From: Oxalobacteraceae bacterium UBA6704
GTDB lineage: Bacteria; Pseudomonadota; Gammaproteobacteria; Burkholderiales; Burkholderiaceae_D
Direction: 5' to 3'
DNA length: 25,774 bases
Assembly: GCA_002454505.1 (NCBI GenBank)
Contig: DKJA01000182.1
Location: forward strand, 1 to 25,774
Positions within the stretch are counted from its first letter, which is position 1, and each line of letters begins with the position of its first letter. Below the pieces are notes generated by a model. It saw nothing but the letters and a program-made list of their open reading frames with translations. It did not search any database and was not told the origin of the DNA. Shown in pieces: positions 1 to 7,961 of the stretch. The translations under genes and the position numbers were made by a program.

Positions 1-384
1 ATCGGCCAGCAGCGGCAGCAATGCCTGCAGCAGGAAGAATGGTCCCTTCAGGTTGGTGTCCATCAGCCGGTCGTAAGCCGCTTCATCCCATGCCTCCATC
101 GGCCGGTGTGTCACGTCGCCCGCGTTCAGGAAGGCGATGTCCAGCCGCGGCCATTGCGCGGCCAGCCGGCTCGCCAGGTCGCGCTGGTCGTTCAATCGAG
201 CGGCGTCGCTGCGGATCGCCAGCACGCCGCCGCCCAGTTCCTGCGCCGCCTGCGCCAGGCCAGCCGCGTTGCGGCCGGTGATCGCCACCTTCGCGCCTTC
301 CGCCAGAAACTGCCGCGCCGTCTCGTAGCCGATGCCGGTGGTGCCGCCGGTGACCAGCGCGTACTTGCCTTGCAAGCGTCCCAT
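1..384 (-). CDS. SDR-family NAD(P)-dependent oxidoreductase (N-terminal part, runs off window)
   Basis: The visible 128 codons are the N-terminal half of a short-chain dehydrogenase/reductase. The Rossmann dinucleotide-binding motif TGGTTGIG is at residues 12-19, and the NAG motif (FLNAG) comes near residue 90, where the family stabilises its central sheet. The catalytic Tyr-x-x-x-Lys would lie past the window edge and is not seen. The ATG at 384 is preceded by a good Shine-Dalgarno site (AGGAGA, 6 nt spacing). The gene is transcribed divergently from the HxlR regulator at 483, with about 100 bp between the two starts. A redox-responsive regulator next to an SDR is a common pairing, so the regulator probably controls this gene. 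The substrate cannot be told from this fragment. Confidence 0.9.
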   Translation of the reverse strand, partial: MGRLQGKYALVTGGTTGIGYETARQFLAEGAKVAITGRNAAGLAQAAQELGGGVLAIRSDAARLNDQRDLASRLAAQWPRLDIAFLNAGDVTHRPMEAWDEAAYDRLMDTNLKGPFFLLQALLPLLAD

Positions 385-440
385 GAAGATTCTCCTGTGC
401 GATGAAAGGCGCCAGTGTGCACAGGATCGTATCGGATGTA

Positions 441-463
441 TAGTAGGTACCATTTGGATACTA
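441..463. promoter_or_regulatory. Candidate HxlR operator (inverted repeat TAGTA-N13-TACTA)
   Basis: An inverted repeat, TAGTA and TACTA separated by 13 bp with GGTACC inside, lies in the short space between the divergent SDR and hxlR-type genes. Winged-helix HxlR regulators bind such AT-flanked palindromes as dimers in the intergenic region they control. The position is right for regulating both genes, but the assignment rests only on symmetry and location. Confidence 0.4.
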
Positions 464-482
464 AAGGTGCGGAGGAATAGCA

Positions 483-836
483 ATGGGCAGTGGTAACGAT
501 ATCGTGGCGGACGACAAATGCCCGATGGTGCAGTTCGTCGACATCGTGGCGGGCAAGTGGGCGATTCCCATCCTGTACCGCCTGATCGTGACGGACGGCC
601 CGGTGCGCTTCGGCGTATTGCAGCGGGCCGTCGCGCCGATCACGCAGAAGGAGCTGACGAAGCACCTGCGCCAGTTCGAGCAGCGCGGCCTGGTGGTGCG
701 GACGATGTACATGGAGATGCCGCCGCGCGTCGAATACCACGTGACGCCGCTGGGCCGCTCGCTGCGCCCGCCGCTCGATGCGCTGGCAGGGTGGATGCGC
801 GCGCATGCCGGAGAGCTGGCGCAGGCAACCGGCTGA
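483..836 (+). CDS. HxlR-family winged-helix transcriptional regulator
   Basis: This 117-residue protein has the full HxlR fold: KWAIPILYRLI (residues 25-35), a recognition helix region around ITQKELTKHLRQFE, and a wing around RVEYHVTPLGRSL. The length is normal for the family. A single Cys near the N-terminus (C13, in DKCP) sits where redox- or electrophile-sensing members such as YodB and HypR carry their reactive cysteine, so thiol-based sensing is possible here. The start has a strong Shine-Dalgarno site (GGAGGA). The gene is divergent from the SDR gene and probably represses it in the absence of an inducing aldehyde, quinone or oxidant. The inducer is unknown. Confidence 0.9.
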   Translation: MGSGNDIVADDKCPMVQFVDIVAGKWAIPILYRLIVTDGPVRFGVLQRAVAPITQKELTKHLRQFEQRGLVVRTMYMEMPPRVEYHVTPLGRSLRPPLDALAGWMRAHAGELAQATG

Positions 837-850
837 CCGGCGACAGCAAC

Positions 851-911
851 AGAAAAACGGTGACAGGCACCTATTCCGCTTGCGGAAACAGGTGCCTGTC
901 ACCGTTTTTCT
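851..911. repeat. Perfect 22-bp inverted repeat with GGTGACAGGCACC core (likely bidirectional terminator)
   Basis: Arms 851-872 and 890-911 are perfect reverse complements. The loop holds a further nested stem, TTCCGC/GCGGAA. On both strands the stem is followed by a run of T (CCGTTTTTCT), the form of a rho-independent terminator. It lies between the convergent ends of the HxlR gene and the DUF3325 gene. The same core returns at 8023-8035 and 25721-25774, so this is one member of a dispersed repeat family. Confidence 0.85.
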
Positions 912-934
912 GGACGAGCAAATGGCCAGCCGAT

Positions 935-1264
935 TCAGGCCAACTGCCAGCAGAGTCCCGCGACGCCGAGGGCCGCGGCCAGCAGCATGCTGCCGGCAGC
1001 ATGAGCAGGGCGGTACGCCAGCACCAGTGCCAGCAGCACGGCGCCGACGCCGAGCAGCCCGCACCACGCGGCCGAACCGATGCTGGCGCCGAAGGCCAGC
1101 GCGCACGGCAGCCATGCCAGTGCCAGCAGCAGCGTGCCGGTGGCGCGTCCGCGCAATGCGTGCGACCCGATAACCTCCCGATGCCGGTCCATCATGCCGG
1201 CCAGCGCCGCCATCCCGGCATAGCAAAACGCGGCCGACGCCAGCACGGCAACAGCCGCCGTCAT
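935..1264 (-). CDS. DUF3325-type small membrane protein
   Basis: A 109-residue, very hydrophobic protein with about four membrane segments and a short soluble stretch after the first (MMDRHREVIGSHALRGR). Size, hydrophobicity pattern and place at the end of a TonB receptor-PepSY operon match DUF3325 proteins, which are regularly found with siderophore uptake genes. The ATG overlaps the stop of the upstream PepSY gene in an ATGA arrangement, so translation is probably coupled. A role in inner-membrane iron or siderophore handling is inferred from context; no catalytic motif is visible. The gene ends just before the bidirectional hairpin at 851-911. Confidence 0.75.
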   Translation of the reverse strand: MTAAVAVLASAAFCYAGMAALAGMMDRHREVIGSHALRGRATGTLLLALAWLPCALAFGASIGSAAWCGLLGVGAVLLALVLAYRPAHAAGSMLLAAALGVAGLCWQLA

Positions 1265-2796
1265 GACTTCACCGCGCTGCGCCAGGCCATGCCGCCGAGC
1301 AGGCAGCCAACCAGCAGCAGGCCCGCATCGGCGGCCGCCACCACGCCGCTGCCGCCCCGCAGCAGGGCCGCCGTGGCGCCCGTCTGCAGATTGAGCACGG
1401 GCAGTGTCGCGAACAGCGCAGCACCCAGCGCGAGCTGCGCGGTCCACATGCGGCGCACGGGCCACAGCAGCGCGGCAGCCGCCAATACGCCCCAGCCGAT
1501 GAAGAAGCCGTCGATCTCCGCAATCGCACGCGAGGTGGTCGCAACCGGCAGCAGCCGGTTCAGCCAGAAGTACAGCGCCATCGCGGCCGGCAGGGACGCC
1601 ACGGTGGCGATGTTCAGCCCCACGCCGATGCGCAGCCCGGCCGGCGGCACCTTGCGCTGGCCGGCCTTGACGGTCCACAGCAGCAGGCCGGTGGCCATCA
1701 TCGCGCACGTGCCGAGGCCCAGCACGAACAGCAGCGCGCGCAGCCACGGCGTGGCGAAATGGCCGACGTGCAGGCCGATCAGCGTGCTGCGCGTGTGCGC
1801 CGCGGGTGCGTCGTCGCCAACGACCGACGATTGCAGCGTGCCGTCCACGCCATTGAAGTACAGGCTGTGGCGCCCGTTCGACAGCCGGCCGCCCTCATGG
1901 CGCTGGACGATGTAGTGGGCCGCCGCATCGTTGGGACGCTGCACCGTCAGCCGCGCGGCCTGGGCGCCGTCCCACCGCTGCGCAGCTTCGACGATCACGG
2001 CGCCCGCATCGGCCAGCGGCGCGGCCACGCCCAGCGCCGGCAGCAGCCGCGGCGCCTGCGGCAGGGCGGCGGCGAAGAAGGCATTCTTCCCTTCCGGGTA
2101 AAGGCTCTCGACTGCCCACGGCATCGTCAGGAACATCAAGGTCACCAGGCCGCTGTAGCAGATCATCGCGTGGTAGGGCAGTACCAGCACGCCAAGCGCG
2201 TTGTGCGCATCGAGCCATGAGCGCTGCCCCTTGCCGGGCCGGAAGGTGAAGAAGTCGCTGAAGATGCGCCGATGCGTGATCACGCCGCTGACCAGCGCCA
2301 CCAGCATGACCATCGTGGCGATGCTGACAATCCAGCGCCCCCACCGCACCGGCACGTAGCGCAGCGTGAAGTGGAACACGGCGAAGAAGCCGCCGCCGTC
2401 CGTATCGCGTGCGGCCGGCAGCAGATTGCCGGCGCCATCCAGCGCCGCGCTCATGAACGTGCCGTCCGGCCGGCCCGCGCCGGGCGTCGGCCGCGCACCG
2501 GCGGCACTGGTCCAGCTGATGTTCGTGACGGGGCTGCGCTGTCGCGGCAGGTCGATGATCCAGCTGTCCGCCTGCGGCGCGATACGCTGCAGCTGCGCGA
2601 CTGCCGTGCGCGCGGCCAGCATCTGCGACGGTGCGTCGAGCTCGCCCCCGTGCCATTCCGGCTGCATCCACAGCGTGAGCTCGTCGCGGTAATACGAGGC
2701 CGTGCCGGTGATGCACACAACCAACAGCAGCCAGCCGGCCAGCAGGCCGCCCCACGTGTGCAGCCACGCCATCGACTTGCGCAGGCTGCCGTGCAT
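1261..2796 (-). CDS. PepSY-associated transmembrane protein (putative siderophore-iron reductase)
   Basis: A 511-residue inner-membrane protein of the PepSY_TM family. The first membrane helix (about residues 12-35) begins with a WLHTWGGLLAGW signature. A second cluster near residues 195-270 includes THRRIFSDFFTFRPGKGQ and LDAHNALGVLVLPYHAMICY, with the conserved membrane-flanking histidines of this family. Further helices follow near the C-terminus. Relatives such as FpvG of the pyoverdine system help reduce iron on the imported siderophore, and the position directly behind a TonB receptor fits that role. Its ATG shares one base with the receptor stop codon (TAATG), and its own stop overlaps the next start by four bases, so receptor, PepSY and DUF3325 genes form one translationally coupled unit. 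The substrate is not known. Confidence 0.85.
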   Translation of the reverse strand: MHGSLRKSMAWLHTWGGLLAGWLLLVVCITGTASYYRDELTLWMQPEWHGGELDAPSQMLAARTAVAQLQRIAPQADSWIIDLPRQRSPVTNISWTSAAGARPTPGAGRPDGTFMSAALDGAGNLLPAARDTDGGGFFAVFHFTLRYVPVRWGRWIVSIATMVMLVALVSGVITHRRIFSDFFTFRPGKGQRSWLDAHNALGVLVLPYHAMICYSGLVTLMFLTMPWAVESLYPEGKNAFFAAALPQAPRLLPALGVAAPLADAGAVIVEAAQRWDGAQAARLTVQRPNDAAAHYIVQRHEGGRLSNGRHSLYFNGVDGTLQSSVVGDDAPAAHTRSTLIGLHVGHFATPWLRALLFVLGLGTCAMMATGLLLWTVKAGQRKVPPAGLRIGVGLNIATVASLPAAMALYFWLNRLLPVATTSRAIAEIDGFFIGWGVLAAAALLWPVRRMWTAQLALGAALFATLPVLNLQTGATAALLRGGSGVVAAADAGLLLVGCLLGGMAWRSAVKS

Positions 2797-5228
2797 TACA
2801 GGTCCGTGCTGACCGACAGGCGCACGCTGCGCGGCGCACCCAGCACCAGCACGCCGCGCGACGCGGACGACCAGTAATCGCGGTTGGCGAGATTGTCCAC
2901 ATTGGCGCGGAAGACGACGTCCCTGCCGCTGATCTTCGTGGCATAGCGCGCGCCCATGTCGTAGCGGGTCCAGGACGGCGCCGTGCGGGCCGCCGTGTTG
3001 GTCGTGTCGATGAACGAGCTGCCCGTATAGACGCCGCGCAGCGTGACCGTCAGGCCGGCCAGTTGCGGCACGTCCCATTCGGCGCCCAGGTTCAGGTTCT
3101 TCTTCGGCACGCCGCGGGCGCGGCGGCCGTCCGTCAGGCCACCTTGCGTGTGCAGCAGCCGCGCATCGATCAGCGACAGGCCGCCCAGCAGCCGCAAGCC
3201 GGGTGCGGCTTCGCCGAAGGTGTTCAGCTCGAAGCCGCGGTTGCGCTGCTCGCCGTTCAGGGCCAGCGTGGGCAGCGGATTGCCCGGCGTGTCCACCTCG
3301 GTGGTGCTTTGCAGCGTGATCTGGTAGACGCTGGCCGTGACGGTCAGCTTGTCGTGCTCGTACTTGACGCCCGATTCGTACTGCTTGCTGGGGTAGGGCG
3401 GGTACACGATATTGCCGTTGGCGTAATAGACCGCCGACGGCGTGGGGCCGGGGATCAGCGACTCGATGTAGTTGCCGTACACGGACACGTGCGGATCGAG
3501 TTTGACGACGATGCCGGCGGCCGGCGTGACCTTGTCGGCGTCGTAGCGGAAGCTCTCGCGCAGCTCGCCCGATGCGGCGTTGCGGGCGTACTGGCGGTTG
3601 TCCATCGACTGCTTGCGGGCGCCGACCATCAGGTAGACGGTGCCGTCCAGCATGGCCAAGGTGTCGGTGACAGCCACCGACGAACGGCCATAGCGGCTCA
3701 GCATGTCGACATCGGTGGACAGGCCCTCGGCATCCCGATACGGCTGCAGCACTGGCGCATACAGGTTGAATGGCGCGACGGCGCCGATCGTCGCGACCGA
3801 CTGGCCGCGGCGCGAGGCGGAATGGTTGGTCGCCACCACCAGGCTGTGCTTCACCGACCCGGTGGTGAATTTACCGCGCAGCGACAGGTCGGTGCTGCGG
3901 TTGGTGCTGCGGCCGGGGATGAACTGCAGCCAGCCCGTGACGTCGCCATTGGCATTGCCGATGGTGTGGATCGTTTGGAAATACGTTTCGTTGGACAGGC
4001 TTTGCCCGTGGCTGGCCGCCAGCAGCCAGCCCGGTGCCAGGTCGTATTCGGCGCCGATGGTCAGGTAACGGCTGTCCGATTCGAAGGTTTCCCATGGCTG
4101 CTTGAAGTTGGTCGACGCATCCGGCGGGCGCGGGATCGGGCTCGAGGAGGCGATGCGCGATGCGGCCAGGCCGCCTTCGATGCGCTTTTCCTGGTAGCTG
4201 CCATCGACCGTCACGCGCAGCCGGTCGCCCCGGTAGTCGAGGGCGACCGCGCCCAGGCTGGTGCGGTTGGCCGTGTTGTCGATGGCGCCATCGCCCTTGC
4301 GCTGCGACAGGTTGACGCGCGCACCGAAGCGCTTGCCGTCGCCGAAGCGGCGGCCCACGTCCAGGTGGCCGCCCAGCTGCGACTTCGAATAATAGCTGGC
4401 GGTGAAGCGGGTGATGGGATCGTCCTCGGCGCGCTTTGGCACATAGTTGATCGAGCCGCCCGTCGAGGCGCCCCATGGGCTGACGCTGTTCAGCAGCGCG
4501 CTGGGGCCCTTCAGCACTTCGACGCGCTCCACTGCTTCGAGCGCGGTGCCGCGGTTGTCGGCCAGGCCACCCATGCCGTTGATCGTCACCTCGCGGCCCC
4601 ACAGCTCGAAGCCGCGCACCATGACGATGTCGCCCTCGCTGTCGATCGGCGAGCTGGAACGCACGGAGGGATCGTTTTCCAGCACGTCCATCAGGCCGCG
4701 CGCCTGCTGGTTCTCGATCAGCTGCGACGTGTAGCTGGTGACGTTGAACGGCGTGTCCATCACGTCCACATTGCCCAGTATGCCGAGCCGCGCGCCGCGG
4801 GCCACCTGGCCGCCCGGTGCCGCCGGCGACAGGCGGTCCGCCGCCGCCATCACTTCGATCTCGTGCAGGCGGGCGTCGCCGGCCTGGCTTTCGCTTTTGC
4901 GGCGCAGCGAATAGCTGCCGTTCGGCTGGCGTACCGCTTCCAGGCCGCTGCCGGCCAGCAGTTGCGCGAAGCCGCCATCGACCGTGTGGCTGCCTTGCAG
5001 GCCGGTGCTGCGCAGGTTCGCGGTGAGGTCCGGCGCGAACGACAGCGTGATGCCGGCGGCCCGGCCGAAGCGGTTCAACGCATCTTCCAGCGAACCGGCG
5101 GCCACGCTGAAGTTGCGGGTGTCGGCGGCCTGTGCGTAGGCGGTTGCTGGCAGCACCGCTGCCGCGGCAAATGCGGACACGGCAAGCGCGATGATCGATG
5201 GGCGCAGGTGCGCGGCGGGGAAACTCAT
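2796..5228 (-). CDS. TonB-dependent siderophore receptor with N-terminal STN signalling domain
   Basis: An 810-residue outer-membrane receptor of the FecA/FpvA transducer class. A signal peptide ends at about residue 33 (ATAYAQA). The STN domain follows at about residues 36-110; it contacts the FecR anti-sigma factor. The plug begins near residue 155 (DTPFNVTSYTSQLIENQQ) and contains NDPSVRSSS, MVRGFE, VERVEVLKGPSALL and GGSINYVPKRA, the standard plug motifs. The remaining C-terminal part is the beta-barrel. The start at 5228 has a Shine-Dalgarno site (GAAAGG). The adjacent FecR and FecI genes indicate ligand-induced surface signalling: bound siderophore signals through STN to FecR and FecI to raise receptor expression. 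The protein ends in ...VSTDL rather than the usual terminal aromatic residue. Ligand unknown; a ferric siderophore is most likely. Confidence 0.93.
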   Translation of the reverse strand: MSFPAAHLRPSIIALAVSAFAAAAVLPATAYAQAADTRNFSVAAGSLEDALNRFGRAAGITLSFAPDLTANLRSTGLQGSHTVDGGFAQLLAGSGLEAVRQPNGSYSLRRKSESQAGDARLHEIEVMAAADRLSPAAPGGQVARGARLGILGNVDVMDTPFNVTSYTSQLIENQQARGLMDVLENDPSVRSSSPIDSEGDIVMVRGFELWGREVTINGMGGLADNRGTALEAVERVEVLKGPSALLNSVSPWGASTGGSINYVPKRAEDDPITRFTASYYSKSQLGGHLDVGRRFGDGKRFGARVNLSQRKGDGAIDNTANRTSLGAVALDYRGDRLRVTVDGSYQEKRIEGGLAASRIASSSPIPRPPDASTNFKQPWETFESDSRYLTIGAEYDLAPGWLLAASHGQSLSNETYFQTIHTIGNANGDVTGWLQFIPGRSTNRSTDLSLRGKFTTGSVKHSLVVATNHSASRRGQSVATIGAVAPFNLYAPVLQPYRDAEGLSTDVDMLSRYGRSSVAVTDTLAMLDGTVYLMVGARKQSMDNRQYARNAASGELRESFRYDADKVTPAAGIVVKLDPHVSVYGNYIESLIPGPTPSAVYYANGNIVYPPYPSKQYESGVKYEHDKLTVTASVYQITLQSTTEVDTPGNPLPTLALNGEQRNRGFELNTFGEAAPGLRLLGGLSLIDARLLHTQGGLTDGRRARGVPKKNLNLGAEWDVPQLAGLTVTLRGVYTGSSFIDTTNTAARTAPSWTRYDMGARYATKISGRDVVFRANVDNLANRDYWSSASRGVLVLGAPRSVRLSVSTDL

Positions 5229-5317
5229 GGTCGGGCCTTTCGGGACGGATGGAGTGGGATGCTTTCCTCCTATGTCACGCGAAAAACGCAAACGGACCAG
5301 GTTCTTGAAAAATATTT

Positions 5318-6292
5318 TCAGGCGTGCGGTACCAGGCTGATGCCCGTGCGGTAGCGGCCGAAGAAGCGCGTGGCCGTTTCGATGTCCAGGTCGAGCGTGA
5401 CGGCCACCGTTTCCAGCACGCGCTGCACATCGTCGAGCCGGTAACTGCCGGAGACTTTCAGGCCCGCGACGGCGGGCGCGCAACCGAGCGCGACGTCGCT
5501 GTGCCGTCCCAGCTCCGCGAGAAAATCGCGCAGGCGCAGGCTCTTGGCGATCAGGTAGCCGTCGGTCCACGCCACGCTGTCTTCGTCCGCGGCCTGTGGC
5601 GGCATGATGGTTTCGCTGCCGAAGAAAGCCTGCTGGCCGGCGCGCAGCACGCGCGGCCCGTTGCCGTTGCGGGGCCGCAGTTCCACCGCGCCTTCGAACA
5701 CGCTCACCTGCGTGACGCGTTCGTACAGCCGCACGGCAAAGCGGGTGCCCAGCGCCTGTAGCGAACCTTGCGCGGTATCGACGAAGAAGGGCCGCCTGCC
5801 GCCGTCTCGCGCCGTGGCCACGAGAATCTCGCCGGCCTGCAGCCGCAGCCTGCGTTCGCCGGCACTGTAATGCACGTCGAACGCGCTGCGGGTATTGAGT
5901 GCCACCCGCGTGCCGTCGGCCAGCGCCATCGCACGGCGCACGCCGGTGGCGGTGCGCTCGTCCGCGCGCCATTCGCGCCACGGCACTTCGTCTTCCATCA
6001 GCCACGCCAGGCCGCCGGCGAAGAACGCCACGGCCAGTGCCTTGACGGCCTGCCGGCGCTGGCCGGAACCGCGCGGCGTCAGCAGGGCGGCGGTGGCGGG
6101 ATGCGGTGCGCCCAAGGTCCGCAGCCTGCCGTTGACGGCTTCGATGCGCTGCCAGGCGCGCTCGTGATCGGGATGGCTGCTGCGCCACTGGGCCCAGTCG
6201 CGCAGCAGCTTGTCCGGCAGCGGATCCGATTGCAGCTCCACCATCCATTCGACGGCACGGCGCGCCACGTTGTCGGGAATTGCGGCCGTCAC
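5318..6292 (-). CDS. FecR-family anti-sigma factor / sigma regulator
   Basis: A 324-residue inner-membrane protein. The N-terminal cytoplasmic part (residues 8-52, ARRAVEWMVELQS to HERAWQRIEAV) is the DUF4880-type sigma-binding region. One membrane helix follows at about 82-98. The periplasmic FecR domain runs from about 112 to 210 (LADGTRVALNTRSAFDV, GEILVATARD, TQVSVFEGAVEL), and the C-terminal part reads the receptor STN domain. I chose the GTG at 6292: it overlaps the FecI stop as GTGA, has GGAG upstream, and places the N-terminus where the family normally begins. An ATG at 6322 would add ten residues and a longer overlap and cannot be excluded. The protein probably holds or activates the neighbouring sigma factor depending on receptor occupancy. 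Confidence 0.9.
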   Translation of the reverse strand: MTAAIPDNVARRAVEWMVELQSDPLPDKLLRDWAQWRSSHPDHERAWQRIEAVNGRLRTLGAPHPATAALLTPRGSGQRRQAVKALAVAFFAGGLAWLMEDEVPWREWRADERTATGVRRAMALADGTRVALNTRSAFDVHYSAGERRLRLQAGEILVATARDGGRRPFFVDTAQGSLQALGTRFAVRLYERVTQVSVFEGAVELRPRNGNGPRVLRAGQQAFFGSETIMPPQAADEDSVAWTDGYLIAKSLRLRDFLAELGRHSDVALGCAPAVAGLKVSGSYRLDDVQRVLETVAVTLDLDIETATRFFGRYRTGISLVPHA

Positions 6293-6807
6293 GGCAGCAC
6301 TCCATGCGCGCCGAAATAGCATTGCGTGCCGGCCTTGACCAGATAGCGTTTGACGGTGGTGACGGAGATTTCCAGCGCGTTGGCGATGTCGGCGTGGCTC
6401 ATGTCTTCCAGTTGGCTCATGAGGAAAGCGCGTTTCACCGGCAGCGGCAGGCCATCGAGCATGCGGTCCACCGCCAGCAGCGTCTCGAACACGATCGCGC
6501 GCTCCTCGGGCGACACGGCCACCGCTTCCGGTTGCAGCGCCAGCGCCTCGAGGTAGGCGCGTTCGATCTGCTGGCGGCGCCAGTGATTGGCCAGCACGCG
6601 CTGCGCCACCGTCGTCAGGAAGGCGCGCGGCTCGCGGGCGGCCACCGGCTCGTCGCGCGTCAGCAGCTGGATGAACGTGTCGTGCGCCAGGTCCGCCGCC
6701 TGGTGCGCATCGCCGAGGCGCTTGCGCAGCCAGCCGCGCAACCAGCCGTGGTGGTCGCTGTAGAGCGCAGTGATTTCGCGCTGCAGGGCGCTGTCGTTGG
6801 CGGACAT
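6289..6807 (-). CDS. FecI-type ECF RNA polymerase sigma factor
   Basis: A 172-residue ECF sigma factor with only regions 2 and 4. Region 2 covers about residues 10-80 (HHGWLRGWLRKRLGDAHQ, DLAHDTFIQLL, PRAFLTTVAQRVLANHWRR). Region 4 covers about 105-165 and ends in the HTH MSHADIANALEISVTTVKRY. This is the iron-starvation sigma subgroup, which redirects RNA polymerase to the promoter of the cognate TonB receptor. The gene is first in the iron operon and overlaps the FecR gene by four bases. A sigma70 promoter and a Fur-box palindrome lie directly upstream, so low iron should switch it on. No clear Shine-Dalgarno site precedes the ATG, suggesting modest translation. Confidence 0.92.
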   Translation of the reverse strand: MSANDSALQREITALYSDHHGWLRGWLRKRLGDAHQAADLAHDTFIQLLTRDEPVAAREPRAFLTTVAQRVLANHWRRQQIERAYLEALALQPEAVAVSPEERAIVFETLLAVDRMLDGLPLPVKRAFLMSQLEDMSHADIANALEISVTTVKRYLVKAGTQCYFGAHGVLP

Positions 6808-6830
6808 GAATGTGGTTGCAATATGCGAAG

Positions 6831-6847
6831 ATGAGAATGGTTCTCAT
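6831..6847. promoter_or_regulatory. Fur box upstream of the FecI-type sigma gene
   Basis: A perfect 7-3-7 palindrome, ATGAGAATGGTTCTCAT, close to the core of Fur operators of this type (GAGAATnnTTCTC). It lies immediately downstream of the -10 element of the sigma gene promoter, over the expected transcription start. Fe-Fur bound here would block initiation. Repression in iron-replete cells is inferred from the family and position. Confidence 0.85.
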
Positions 6848-6850
6848 TCA

Positions 6851-6879
6851 ATTATACGCAGGGCCCGCGCGGCTGGCAA
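6851..6879 (-). promoter_or_regulatory. Sigma70 promoter of the iron-uptake operon
   Basis: On the minus strand TTGCCA (6874-6879) and a perfect TATAAT (6851-6856) are separated by exactly 17 bp. The predicted start falls inside or next to the Fur palindrome. This is the best-matched promoter in the window and drives the FecI-type sigma gene and probably FecR. Confidence 0.85.
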
Positions 6880-6964
6880 TCAGCGTCGTCGCGACGGGGG
6901 CTGCAGAGTGGACCGGGATGCGGCACAATCGCGGAGAACGATCAACCACGAGAATGGGGAGACC

Positions 6965-7948
6965 ATGCAGGAACGAAAATTCGGCAGCGATGCGCTGTCG
7001 GTACCGGAAATCGGCCTGGGTTGCTGGCAGTTGGGCGGCGGCTGGGGCGCCAGCTGGGACAACGCCATCGCGCAGCAGACATTGAACGCCGCACTGGCGG
7101 CGGGCGTCAGATTCATCGATACGGCCGACGTGTATGGCGACGGCGCCAGCGAACGGTCGATCGGCGAGTTTTTATCCGGCCAGCGCGATGCGGGACTGAC
7201 CGTCGCCACGAAGCTGGGCCGCGCCGGCATCTACCCGGACGGCTACACGCGCGAATCCCTGCGCGAAGCGACGCTGCGCTCGATCGACCGTCTCGGCGTC
7301 GAAGCGCTCGACCTGACGCAGCTGCACTGCGTGCCGACCGACGTGCTGCGCGCCGGCCACGTGTTCGAATGGCTGCGCGAACTGCAGCAGGAAGGCCTGA
7401 TCCGCCGCTGGGGTGCCAGCGTGGAATCGGTGGAGGAGGGCCTGCTGTGCGTCGGCCAGCCGGGGCTGGCGTCGCTGCAGGTGATCTTCAATCTCTTCCG
7501 CCAGAAGCCGGCCGACGAACTGCTGCCGCGCGCTGCGGATGCCGGCGTGGCCATCATCGTCCGCCTGCCGCTGGCCAGCGGCCTGCTGACCGGGAAGATC
7601 ACCCGCGCCACGACCTTCGGCGCGGACGACCACCGCAACTTCAACCGCGACGGCCAGTACTTCAACGTGGGCGAAACCTTCGCCGGCCTGGAACTGGACA
7701 AGGGCATCGCCGCCGCCGAATCCGTCGCCGCGCTGGTGCCGCCGGGGATGACGATGGCGCAGATGGCGCTGCGCTGGATCCTCGATCATCCGGCCGTGAC
7801 CGTGGTCATCCCCGGCGCCAGCTCGCCGGGGCAGGTCGCCGCCAACGTGGCCGCCGCGTCGCTACCCGCGCTGCCGCGCGAGCTGCACGAGGCGCTGGCG
7901 CGCATTTATCGCGAACAGGTGCGCGACAATATTCGCGGGCCTTACTGA
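6965..7948 (+). CDS. Aldo/keto reductase
   Basis: A 327-residue NADPH-dependent oxidoreductase with the aldo/keto reductase barrel. The catalytic tetrad is visible: D52 and Y57 in FIDTADVYG, K83 in VATKLG and H121 in TQLHCVP. The cofactor-binding C-terminal part includes QMALRWILDHPAVTVVIPGAS, the usual family pattern. The start at 6965 follows GGGGAG with short spacing. It is divergent from the iron operon, with about 85 bp between this start and the operon -35, so the two do not obviously share a promoter. It resembles soluble bacterial aldehyde or sugar reductases; the substrate is not assignable. The gene ends before a repeat-rich convergent intergenic stretch. Confidence 0.92.
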   Translation: MQERKFGSDALSVPEIGLGCWQLGGGWGASWDNAIAQQTLNAALAAGVRFIDTADVYGDGASERSIGEFLSGQRDAGLTVATKLGRAGIYPDGYTRESLREATLRSIDRLGVEALDLTQLHCVPTDVLRAGHVFEWLRELQQEGLIRRWGASVESVEEGLLCVGQPGLASLQVIFNLFRQKPADELLPRAADAGVAIIVRLPLASGLLTGKITRATTFGADDHRNFNRDGQYFNVGETFAGLELDKGIAAAESVAALVPPGMTMAQMALRWILDHPAVTVVIPGASSPGQVAANVAAASLPALPRELHEALARIYREQVRDNIRGPY

Positions 7949-7961
7949 TCTAATGCTCAGT

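Noticed and set aside
851..911. A CRISPR array or attachment site
   Set aside because: There are only isolated hairpins, with no regularly spaced repeats, no cas genes and no integrase.
192..1226. A 344-codon minus-strand frame spanning the HxlR gene and the hairpin
   Set aside because: It passes through the repeat and lies out of frame with the true SDR gene; it exists only because GC-rich DNA has few stops.
3063..5354. A 763-codon plus-strand open frame opposite the TonB receptor
   Set aside because: It is antisense to a well-supported receptor, and its composition is typical of a GC-rich shadow frame.
6831..6847. The Fur palindrome also controlling the aldo/keto reductase
   Set aside because: It lies about 118 bp upstream of that start and beyond the divergent promoter; no plus-strand promoter overlapping it was found.
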